Assembly (NCBI RefSeq): GCF_030272615.1
Contig: NC_081413.1
Span: 604,564,709 to 604,624,708 of the forward strand
Reading direction: 5' to 3'
DNA length: 60,000 bases
Source: Cryptomeria japonica
Lineage: Eukaryota; Streptophyta; Pinopsida; Cupressales; Cupressaceae
The notes below the pieces were generated by a model. That model had not been told where the DNA came from. It did not search any database and saw only the letters and a program-made list of their open reading frames with translations. The first letter of the stretch is position 1. Each line of letters opens with the position of its first letter. The position numbers and the translations under genes were made by a program. Below, piece by piece: positions 24,714-35,410 of this stretch.

Positions 24714-25056
24714 TGTTGAGGCTTTTGCAGCCTATGTCGGTGTCAATTTGGATAAATAGAAAGGCATGCAAAATGCTTGGCTTTAGTGCGTCTCCCTAAA
24801 CATTACTAATTGTCTTAAGGGGTCTTCTTCTCTTAGTTAGATGATCAAACATATCATTGAAGATTTCCTTATGCTCCTGAGAGATTTTGAAGACTTTCAA
24901 ATCTCTCACGTGTTTCGGGAAGCAAATAATGTGGTCGATAATTTGGCCAATATGAGGGTTAGTTTAGCTAGCAGAAGAGTGTGGGATATTAATGATCGTA
25001 TCCCTGTGGATCTCCATAGCCTCATTAGTAATGATTGTAATACGTACAAAGCGTAG
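24714..25056 (+). pseudogene. C-terminal piece of LINE RNase H
   Basis: The text starts FVEAFAAYVGVNL, containing the catalytic-Glu region seen as AEAL in intact relatives. It passes a stop and shift before 24841 and then gives the frame with ISHVFREANNVVDNLANM, the typical end of plant LINE RNase H (RVT_3 family). The upstream RT and endonuclease were never present in this copy. Confidence 0.8.
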
Positions 25057-25064
25057 GGGGTTCT

Positions 25065-26335
25065 TGGAAATAAAAAAGGCAAAAGGGCTTCAATGTGTCC
25101 AGGGCAGGATGAATTTTATTATGACTAAGCCAAAATTTCTGGAGACTTTCCTTTTCTTCATTCTTTGGTCGAGATCTATCACTATTATGTTGCAGACTAT
25201 GGGGTTTGGAGTTTCTTGCTTGATGGGAGGGGATAGAAACCACTTGGAGCTCATAGTGGTGTATGAGGAGTGTCATAATAAGGAAGATGTTTGCAAGGAG
25301 ATTTCTGCAGGCGGGTTGATAGGGTATATGTAGACGTTGCATGGGTCGGATGCCCTCATTACAGATTCCTTCATTCAAGGATGGAGGGATGGTGTGCTCT
25401 GCATCTTCAATATCGAGCTAGAAGTGAATGAGGAATTGGTGGCCAAGGTATCCAATACCTTGATTGAAGGAACCAAATTCTACAAGGACAAAAAATGTGC
25501 CACTGCTGCTTTTGACACCTTCCTCATGTCAAAGGAGAGGGAGAAAATGAGGAAAAGCACAAATGGTGGTTGGGATAGAACATCACTCCCTTATCTATGG
25601 ATGACAATTTTGAAGGTTATCATGTGATACCTCACTCTAGATGGTAAATTTTGTAGTCTCTTTAGTCACAATTTTGTCATTTTTAATCATTTTCGGCATG
25701 ACAAGTGTATCTCTTTTCCCTTTTACCTGGCGGCCTCCATGAATCATAGTATTTAGGCTCATGTGAAGAGGGTTTCCTCCCCTATTATTCATGAGGGATT
25801 GATCCTTCTGATCATGGATTGGAGTGGGTGTGAGAAAGAACATGATGCTAATATCTTAACGCCTGCTGATGTGGGTAGGGCTACACCAAAGGAGATGGCT
25901 TCCTCTGTCTCGGAGGTTATGGTTTCCATTCTTAGTCTGCGGAATTTATAGGAGAACCAACATGCCTTGTTCCTTAGGATTCTACAAGACATTAATTGTC
26001 TGAAGGAAAGGGTTGATCAGCCGAAGGGAGATTCAGAAGTCCTCAAGGACCATGAAAGGAGAATCAAATCTTTGGAGGATGATTGTTTGAAACTCAAGAA
26101 GAGTTTGACTATGGTGGTGGTAGTTAGAAAGGGAGCTATGGATAACACTAATGAAGGTCTACGCAAGCTAAATGAGCAGGCCAAAGTATTGCATGTCATT
26201 TTCCAAGGTAATTCTCCTTTGGGCAAGATGAAGACGGAGAAGAAGGCTAAGGCATCGAATGCAAGGACAAGAAAGACTCTCAGGGTGCCTTCGGAGAGCG
26301 TGGATGAGGATGAGGAGGACATTGAAGAGCCCTAG
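25065..26335 (+). pseudogene. ORF-X, copy 3 (best preserved), four in-frame stops
   Basis: One continuous frame of about 420 codons is interrupted only by stops at about 25331, 25625, 25757 and 25949. Segments in order: TLHGSDALITDSFIQGW, then FNIELEVNEELV, FYKDKKCATAAF, YLTLDGKF (25628-25651), NHFRHDK, ISFPFYL, PIIHEGLILLI (from 25781), a coiled coil (HERRIKSLEDDCLKLKKSL), a basic patch (KMKTEKKAKASNARTRK) and an acidic end (VDEDEEDIEEP). There are no transmembrane or catalytic motifs I know. It resembles a DNA- or RNA-associated accessory protein in layout only. It may relate to plant transposon-associated or plant-mobile-type domains, which is a guess. Confidence 0.65.
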
Positions 26336-26637
26336 CCGGTTCCTGCAACAAGGCTTTGTAGCAAAGACAGGGGTGTGACCCATACAGATAGTGTCAGTAA
26401 GAAAGTTTTGTTGATTAACAAAGAGGTCATTATGAAGAATGAGAAAATAGGTAAGCTTCTGTAATTTTGTTTAGTTGTTTTTTTTTGTCTATCATTCAGG
26501 CTTCGTTGCCCTATTCTATTGGACTAGTTGGCGTCTTTTTTGCAGCTGGATCCTGGTTGTTTCAATTCTTTCTTATTTTTTGTTAACTTTGAGTTTTTGA
26601 TCCCTGTAAAACCAGTTTTGCCCTTTAATCAAAACAA

Positions 26638-26649
26638 TTTGATTATGTT
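26638..26649. repeat. LINE target-site duplication, right copy
   Basis: TTTGATTATGTT, identical to 24702-24713. Confidence 0.85.
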
Positions 26650-29600
26650 ATCTTGTCAAGTAGAGAAATGATTTTCTTTTAATCGACACTTTCAATTCAG
26701 CTGCCACTCATTCTTTATACTTATCAATTGAGTCATTAGATTTGAACTTTGACTTTTAACACCTATTTACAGTTAAAAAAAAATTGATAACAGTAAATGT
26801 ACAGAATCGCATGTCTAGTTTTGATGAACTCAGTCCATCTATTAACATAACACTTTCCCATTTTTTTTGGTTGCTTCATAAAATATGCTTGCTTTACAAG
26901 CGTTTATACCAAATGTCATAAATACATAGTTGACCTCATAGTTTTGTAATTTGATGGGCATGCAAACACTGGATTGTAAAGTGGGCAATGAGCTCCACCA
27001 GCATAGAAGCTTCCAAACAGGCGTGGACGACCATCAAAACATGCATAGATTTTTGTAGCAGCCCGGGCACTCATGCATGCAAAACATGCAACAGACATCC
27101 ATCACACCATGAAAAAGAGACGAATTCTGTCAGATCAACGTTGATGTTGCAAATGACCATTGTGGACATGCATGTAAAATTCAAGCTTAGAAAATTTCAA
27201 CGGGTGGCAGTAAAGCCTAAATCCCACGGTTTTTAGTAACGCCCTCAGGGCCTGTACCAAATGGGAGCTATTAATTAGGGTATCGGCGTCCATCAAACTA
27301 TGTTGGAAGTAATTTTTCGCTCCTCCAGCAGACATTTAAAAAATGTGGATGCATTGAACATGCGCATAAATTGCTAGTCCAAATGGTCTAAACTGATTCA
27401 GCCAAGAGCTTGAAAACTGATGCAATTGTCAGCGCATATACAAACTACATGGTGTTGCAATGGTAGTTCACGTATTAAGTAGGTATGCCCAGAACAAAAA
27501 CCCATGCATGGCACATTGACTGTGATAAAATGCCTCGAAAGAACTTTTGTAGTTAGTCACGTACCAAGCAATGCGTTGATAAGGACTAATTTTATAAGAC
27601 ATGGAAGAGGTTCTAGAAATTCAAAACAAATGGAATTGCTAGGGTTCAGACATTTGCGAAAATGTTGAAACAGTGTCAAGTCACTTAAATGTTTGCCAAA
27701 ATGCCTTGTATAAATATACTCTCATATGATGAAATGGTTGCAGAGAAAACACCAAATGTATTTCTTGAAGCAATCTTTCAACGTGAGTCCAGACGAAGGC
27801 GTGGAGACTAGATATGTACATCTATCAAAGCACAAGGACGAGAAGATACATCGTTTGCTGGCCCCTTTTGTTTGTTTTTGAATATATGGAGACTTCTGTT
27901 CTAGAGCTTGTCTAGAGTTTGGTTGTGACTAGGAGCATTTTTCTCTTACATGCTTTAACTGCTATTATCAAAAGAATTACAGAAACAAAATTTCAAATTG
28001 AAATACCTCCGTGTAAACATCACATGCAGTCCTAATTTTGATATTTTTGATTTGATATCACCCCGAGTGTTCGTGACTTGTGTTGTAAATCTCAAATTTT
28101 TAATGTTGAATGTTTTTTAAAATGCCAAAGGGTGTCAAGTTTGGAGAAAAAATCATCTATTTATGATTAGGCTTGGGCAAGATAGGTAGAATCTCCTTCA
28201 CTTTTGGCTCTACTAAATCAAGCAGGCTATCCTGAGACACTACTAAGATATTACCATGAAAAATAAACACTTACCTTGACACAAACCACACCCATTGGGT
28301 AATGCACCCTTATGTTGGTTGTTATGTCATGCCTATATTCATATTCTAGTTTGAGGAACTTCATAGTTTGACTTAAATATGTTGATTGACCATAACATTA
28401 TTTTCCAGAATGCAGTAAATAATATTACTATGGCATTTTATACATCCAAAACTGACAACATATTATTAAAGGATGTTTTCTTTTGATTTTCTGGAGATGT
28501 GACTTAGTTTATATAGATGGATATGATTCCTAGCTAGGTAATAGAGCTTTCTTTTGATATTTTTGGAGGTGTGTTGAGATAATGGAGAACAACTAGTTTA
28601 TATAGATGGATACCTATCCTAGATGGGTAATAGAATCTAGGATTCTTAAAAAAAAAAAAAAAACATGTAATGACATAAACCAAAATGATATACCGAAAGA
28701 TCAAATTTATCTTCATGAACATATAATCTAAATTTTGTGGTATGAAACATTGTGATATTTAACTTTGTAATCTGAAAACAAACTTACACATTTTTTTATC
28801 TCACTTAAGAAGATATATTATAAAAGTTTCAGAATGATTTTATAGTGTTTTAAGTAAATAATCAAGAACATATCTAGAAAATGCACAAAATATTTGTGGA
28901 GACACTTATAAATGTGAAATTTGCTTATAAATGTGAAATTTGTTAGCTACAGGCTCTCTTCAAAAGTTATATTTTTTCATCACATGTTTGAGGTTAATCT
29001 AAACCTAAAAAAAAAATGCATTTCCCTTTGATAACAATGAAACCTCTCAAGCTTGCTATCATAATTTTTTAACCATATGTTCTTCAATCTTTTATCCCTT
29101 TCAAATAAAAACTTTCATTCCTTATATAGAAAAATTGTAGATGTTATTAGAAATATTAGGACTAGTAATAATTTCTATAGGACTTACTAATCAAATATGT
29201 TATTAGGAATTTTGGGCATACTAATAATTTTTACACATTACATGCAATGGGAGGATGCCAATAATCCTTGCAATTTTGATGCCAAAATAAGTAGTGTATT
29301 GAAATCCACAAATTTATCTTCTCTATCCACCTTGCTGACATTGAAAGTATTAAATATTTTAGTTACTTTTCAAATAATATTTATATACACCCTCAATCAT
29401 TTTGTTTACCAACATATGTGTCTCTAACTTGAAACATAATAAATTGTAAATCATTATAATATTTGAAGACTTTAATTTAACACTTGAAACTATGTTTAAA
29501 CCATATTGTTGGTGTATTCAAAGTTATAAATAAAAGTGAAACTATAATTTGTGCCTTTTTGTGACACTAATAATATATTGATGACATTTCTTTCTCTTGA

Positions 29601-29935
29601 ACCATACACTAATAAAATGCATACTCCATGAATCATTATATTTGGAACTTTTATTTGATATTAGGATTAACATGATTATGAGTTTCATTATCATAATACC
29701 CAACCAAAAAAATTTAAAAAATAATGTCTATGTAATATATATCATTCTTTGTCTTATATATACACTTCACAATGTAAAGTATATTATTTTATCTATATAA
29801 TTAGACTTCCTTCTCTTACAGTAGTCTTATAGTATAATATAAATTCATCTAGATACTATAACCAACTAAAATTTTATATTTTCTAAATAGCAACATACTC
29901 CACTTAGCTTACGATTAATATCTTTTTGGTTGCTG
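26650..29935. other. intergenic DNA, no recognised gene
   Basis: Two adjacent minus-strand frames (26916-27098 and 27135-27335) have less AT-rich, protein-like composition but match nothing I know; they could be a relic of a host gene. A local direct duplication is seen near 28476 and 28549 (TTCTTTTGAT... then TTTATATAGATGGATA). An 18-bp doublet (CTTATAAATGTGAAATTT) lies near 28906-28941. Confidence 0.5.
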
Positions 29936-29980
29936 GCCTTGCTTTGTAAAGCTTTGGGTTTTAGGTCCCTGTAAAACATG
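29936..29980 (+). repeat. LINE 3'-end-like fragment
   Basis: CTTTGGGTTTTAGGTCCCTGTAAAAC resembles the tail of the LINE copy near 26588-26612 (CTTTGAGTTTTTGATCCCTGTAAAAC, split over two words here). It lies right against the left edge of element A, so A may have landed in an old LINE end. Confidence 0.4.
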
Positions 29981-29985
29981 TTTGT
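29981..29985. repeat. element A probable target duplication, left
   Basis: TTTGT here and TTTAT at 37974-37978 agree at four of five bases, the size expected for an LTR element integrase. Confidence 0.5.
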
Positions 29986-31157
29986 TGTTAGGCCCAATAT
30001 GGAAAGCTAATGTACTAAGAGGGGAGGGGTGAATCAGTAATTCAAATCTTTTCTTCAACAATAACTTTACGGTTAAGCATAAACCAAAAACTGCTGTAAC
30101 ATAATATAATGCTAAAACATATAAATAACAATCGTACATGATTCACTCCATAGCAAATATATTTTGGTGATGCAGAAACTCCTTGTTAGAGAGAAAAACT
30201 ACAGTGGAGATGGCACCCACAACTTCACTACAACAATAATAAAGGTTGCTCGGTTAGAGCTACATGTTTAGCTATTTCAGATAGCTTACCCTATTAGGAG
30301 TATCAAGATCTTTAGATCTACCTTGCTAAAGGATTTTACAACACTTATTCTAAATGTTGCACCTGGTTAAAGGATTTACAATTTATAGACTTTGTTAGAG
30401 TTTTTTACCCTATTAAAGGTTTCTCTTACAACTCAAAATATTACAATCAAAATCTTACAAAATATCTACAACTTCACATTTAAAATATGTTATAGCAGAT
30501 TCTATGTGCTCAAAATGAAATTACCTTGCTTATAGCATACCTCGGTAAATCATAAATTAACTCAGTAAACCCTTCTATTTACTCTGTTCCTTGACTATTC
30601 TCTGAAATCCTTCTCGATGACCTCTGTGTATCTCTGTCAATCGTAACAGTCATAACACTCAGTGCTTTCCCATGATTTTGCTTTTCACATATGTCTTGGT
30701 TCACACACATATTTTTTATCCTCAATTCATGTTGTATAAATATATCTCTTGTGACGGTGATCTTGTTCATGATTCATTAAATGAATAGCCATACAGAATT
30801 ATTTCATTGCATAGATGTCCTCAAAATCATATAAAATCTATAAGTACAATTCCCAATGTGTTAACGGTTTCTTGCTCCTTGATCTTTGTAACACATTCCC
30901 CATATATGTCTAGGTTCAATGAATCTGGTAACACATTTCACTCGGTGTGTATTAGCTTGGTATACCATCTTTGCTTCTCGGTAGTCATAGAACGTTACTC
31001 GGTAGACAACTCGGTGTATACTAAACTTTATAACTTGTAACTTCTGTAACCATCTGCTCTGTGCTTACCAACTGAATTATTTTAGTAGTAATAACCGACT
31101 AGAGTATATAGAATAACTTTGGACATAAAACTAATGACAACTTAGTAAATAGTAACA
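29986..31157 (-). repeat. element A 3' LTR
   Basis: 1,172 bp, starting TGTTAGGCCCAATATGG and ending AAATAGTAACA. It retains a segment near 30885-30930, between two GTAACAC words, that the other LTR lacks. Confidence 0.9.
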
Positions 31158-31173
31158 ATATCCCCTTTTGACA
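31158..31173 (-). other. element A polypurine tract (terminal)
   Basis: On the minus strand this reads TGTCAAAAGGGGATAT directly against the LTR, the expected plus-strand primer. Similar tracts recur at about 31300, 31396 and 31467. Confidence 0.7.
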
Positions 31174-31492
31174 TTAGTTTTGAAATGTTTGACAAAACTT
31201 CTTTCAAAGTCATAACTCAAAAAATAATCTATATACTTACAAAATTTGACTAAACTGATAGTATATACAATTGTCAATAAAATAGTATACTCAGATATAC
31301 TCCCCTTATCAGTATATTGTACATAACTCTGATCATGCATGCACTATGATCAATATTCTATATTCATTGCTTGGTTCACTACTTGGTGATTATTGCTCCC
31401 CCTATCAAAATTCTGTATACTCGAATATGCTAATCTGCTCGGTATACTCCTCTTGTATACACTATACTCCCCCTTTTTGACAAACATCAAAA

Positions 31493-34400
31493 CTAGTTAC
31501 CAGTGGAGGCAACTAGTCAAAAATGGATTTATACTTTGTTCTTGCATCAGTGAGAGCGACAAAGAGTGAATCCTTGACACTATCCATGAGTGAATTCTAA
31601 GTTGTAATATTAGCTAACAGTGAAATCAAACCATCTAAAGTGCTTCCCTCTGGCTGAGTGGATAAGGAGGTAGCCTTATTGATCTATTCTCGGACAGAGG
31701 ACAAGTGTGGAATGAATAAGGTTTGAAGAGTCATAATGTCCATCCTTATTTTGTGCTCTTCATTCCTAAGTTCCATTTGTTGAGCCATGAGCGTTTGTAA
31801 CTTGGTATAGAAATTTTGAATCGAATTTGGCTCAGTGGTCAATTTATTTGAGAGATCGGTGATCTCTTTCTCAATCACTTTTGTTTTATTCTTGATATCT
31901 TTAATGATTAAAGAAAATGTACAGAGTTTTTGAAATAAATAAAGAATGTGCTTGAGTTGAGGGGACAACTTAGCAATAAATTTGACAAGTTTTACTTTAC
32001 CGATAGCAATGGCTTTCTGTACCTTTTCAATCATTTTTGTAGTGAGCTCTTTGTCCTTCAATTTGCTCAGGTATTCAGATGCATCTACTCCAAATGTCTC
32101 GATCTTATTGAGGAGTTCATCTAGTTGAATATGGATGGTTGCATCTTTTGTCACTGTAGCTTCAGGTAGCATTTTTGTTAATAGTGCTTTGACCTTTTGA
32201 AGTACTCTATTTTTCTTTTGTATAGCCATTTGTTTCTCTTGCTCTGCTTTGGCTTTGCATAGTTCACCGAATTCAATAAGTGCTTTCCCTTTTAATTTGG
32301 ATATGTCTACATTCGGCAACACAATTGGTTCTGACAAATATAACTTAAAACTATGCTTTTTCATTTTCTTTTATTTAGAGGAGGAGGCTTTCACCAGTTG
32401 AACTAATACAATGGCTTGGGAGGCTTGTTCACCCTCGATAGGTTGCTCGGTAGAGGAAACACTTTTGTCAATTTATTTAGCCTCAGAGGTAGCCTTCGGT
32501 GAATCCTTGCTAGGGGTCTTAGTTGTAACATTGTCAGTACTTGAAGTGGCTTGAGAAGTTTGTTCCCCAATGGCCTGAGAAGTAGCTTCTCCTTTTGTAG
32601 ATTGGTGACCCTCTTTTCCTTGTTTAGTATCCTGAGGTCTCTCGGTTGAAACATGTTGATTTATCGGAGGATAGGACTTGACTTGTTCCAAAACTGACTC
32701 ACTTGATACCAGTTTGGCATAAGCATTCCCTTCTATCATTTCCTTGTCCTGTACCTCAGTATCCATGACATCCTCATCAGGTTGTATAGTTTCAGCGGGA
32801 TCTTGCTCAATGATATCCACTATTTCAACTTCACCTTGCTCAACAGTGCTCTTGATTCGAAATATTTCTTGCCATTGTTCTTTTGTCTCCTTCTCTACAT
32901 CAAGATAGAGGCCATTCATCAATTTCAGGGCTCTTTGTTTGACTAGGAAGTTAGTCTGGTAGCTTTTTAGATTATCACTTATTTCATCTACCGACATGTC
33001 TGGAAAGAGATGTACCAGACTTCTTTCTCATATTTGTTTTTCCGAGTCCATGGCATATTTCCACTCGTTATCAATATGTAAATACAATTCTTTTGGAAGA
33101 GAATTAGTTACTTCCAATGGGACCAATCAGAATTTTAGAAGAGTACAGATTATAGCTTCTTCTATTTGTCTCTTTTCTACATCAGATATGGAGTCATATT
33201 TTACATATCTAAATGTTCCAAATCCACCATATTGCTTCAGACTTTTGCAAAAACTATCAACACTATGTACATCTTCCTTTTTACTCTTAACAATCTGAAA
33301 TTTACTTACGTCTTCAGATTCGGTGTCACCGGACTCTTTATTCAAAATGAGTCTCCGAGTAGATTTATTATAAGTTTTTGTTACCTTTGGAACTGTAAAT
33401 TTTTTTTGTTTCTTGCTCGGTGACACTGCAAATGATCTAGTGTTTGGGTTCTTTATTGAAGGAGTTGGTGATACCTTTAATGTATCTTGCTTCTTCTTTT
33501 TCAAAATTTTCCCTTTTGGCAGCTCGGTGCTCAATGTAATAGCTACTTCTTGGGCTTCTGATTCCTCCTCAGTGATGACTTGAACACTCTTGATAGGAGT
33601 GGAGGAAGAACCTTCTCCAAATTTCTCCATTAATGCTTTAATCATTTTTGTTGCTTTCCTTGTAGCCTTTGGTACTACAATGCTCATTTTGACTTTTTCA
33701 TTAACTTCTTCATATGTACCATATCTAATCTCAGTAGCATGCCTTGGCAGTGCAAGAAAGGCATCTATCTGCTACTGTGTAATGTCAAAATCAATCTCAT
33801 AACCCATAGGCGGCAAAGATTGAGTTCTCGGTTCTACTACATTGACATAGCAGTAGTTGGTGTCCACTTCAAAACATATATTGTCCTTATATTTTTCCAC
33901 TAATTTAGGTGGTATCCTATGCCTGTTATGCATCTTTTCTTGAAACTTGCTAAAATAATCATCCATAATCTCATTGAAGTTATCACCTAGCTGTTTGATG
34001 AAGTCATTGATTTGATGGGTGATTGGTTGGTGTAGCTCCCAAACTACATTACCGACTGATGGAAAGAATTTCTCAAACTAGAAAAACATGCATACCAAAA
34101 GTGATCCAAACTTCCAAACTTCAGTGTGTTTTCCGAGTTGTTCTTCTTCGGCTTCCTTATGGTGTTGATATTTTCAAACAGATTTTTCAACAACACTTCA
34201 CATAGATCAATCTTCATACCTTTCTTCACAATTTTATAAGCTAAATCAACAGCTGCACATGGTACACTATTTTCCCTTGCCGATTGAAAGAAAAATAACC
34301 TATGACTCTAATTGCAAACTTCAGCTCTCCATATGTGACATTGTTTAGTTTCATACCTCTACAATTAGATTCAGCTCCAGTTAAAGTGATCAATTCCTTC

Positions 34401-34854
34401 TGTGAAATCATTTTCTGAGCTCGGGCATGATAAAAAATAGGGTAACCGATGATCAAGTGGATGATTTCCTTGGTGATTTTGAATGGTTGCTCCTCTAACC
34501 ACATAAAGTCATCATGAACTCTAATCAAAACAAATTTAACCCATTGGAGTTTGAAGACTCATGGGTAGGTTAGGGCTTCAATCAATCCCTTGACTTTATT
34601 ATGTTCAAACTTGCTATCCAGTTTTCCATCGGTACACAATTCATCATACGTATCCTTGATCTTTGTGTGACCTAGTTCCTCAACACGACACTTAGTGAAG
34701 AATTTGACATCCTCAACTAATAAAACCCTATCTGGAATGAGTGAAACGCAGTTTTATCATCCAGTTCAGATGCTACTTTGGGAGGTAGTGAGTATTTTAG
34801 TGAGGGCTTCCTAATGTTATTAACAACAACGAGTTTCTGGATCTTAGGAGCCAT
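31493..34854 (-). pseudogene. element A ORF2: large unknown protein, degraded
   Basis: The Met at 34854 is chosen because the copy in element B starts at the matching place. Layout: an N-terminal globular part (about 370 residues) with DDFMWLEEQPFKITKEII, GYP, YRIPP-like and VEPRTQSLPPMGYEID motifs. Then a basic Ser/Pro/Thr/Lys-rich middle (KGKILKKKKQ, SPSKKQKK) that could act as a nuclear signal, a segment with YGGFGTFRYVKYD, an acidic Thr/Ser/Pro/Glu-rich stretch, and a helical C-terminus (about 31684-32364) likely to form coiled coils. Frameshifts near 34235, 34010 and 34760 and about six stops break it. No polymerase, protease or integrase motif is present. It may be related to plant transposon-associated proteins of unknown role. 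Confidence 0.75.
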
Positions 34855-35410
34855 TTCAAACTTTGGATAATCACTAAAGAAAGAGTCTTAGGGTTTGAAA
34901 ACTTTTAACCAGTAGATGCTTTCCACTTAGTAAATATAAAACAGATATTCACAATTGATATGATCGGTTAACTTGATTGACAATGCATTGTGATTGATAT
35001 AAATACCTTGAATTTCGCTTTGGAAGAGATTTGATCACCTTTGAATCACCTTCAAATCGCTTCGCTCTACTTTCTGAAAACTTGGTAAGTGTAAAATGAC
35101 CACGCAAAAGCTTTAAGTACACATTTTACTTTATCGGGCTCCATGCAGTTAGGTCATAAAACATTAAATGCACTCGGTTCCACTAAACCAATTTACCTTC
35201 CTTTTCATGCTTTTGCCGAGTAGCCAGACTTCCTGCATTTACCAACTTGACAGGCTTCCTGCATTTACCCACTTGACTAGTGCTCCAAAAGACTTGATAA
35301 AATTTCAAACTTGCTAATGCATCTTAGCTATGTAGATTTTGAATTAAGTACATGATAAAATAGGAACTATTAAGATTTAACCTTGAGAGAATGCAGTTCC
35401 TTCATACCTT
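34855..35410 (-). other. element A spacer between gag-like ORF and ORF2
   Basis: About 555 bp without a coding frame. Element B has the same spacer (59166-59702) with recognisably similar sequence, for example CATTAAATGCACTCG in both. It may hold a leader or internal entry for ORF2; nothing specific is visible. Confidence 0.6.

Larger units (their letters stand above)
24714..26637 (+). mobile_element. 5'-truncated LINE copy with RNase H tail and ORF-X
   Basis: A perfect 12-bp duplication flanks the 1,924-bp insert. It starts inside the LINE RNase H domain (the usual 5' truncation), continues through ORF-X, and ends with a 3' region finishing CCCTTTAATCAAAACAA. Because one duplication encloses RNase H, ORF-X and tail, they moved as a single RNA. 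The tail also carries TCCCTGTAAAACC (about 26600-26614), a word found again at 29967-29980. Confidence 0.85.

Noticed and set aside
31467-31488. Treating CAAAAAGGGGGAG as the true polypurine tract and moving the LTR border to 31466
   Set aside because: The LTR pair ends at 31157/37973 with TAACA on both sides, and the right LTR has no matching sequence beyond it, so this tract is internal.
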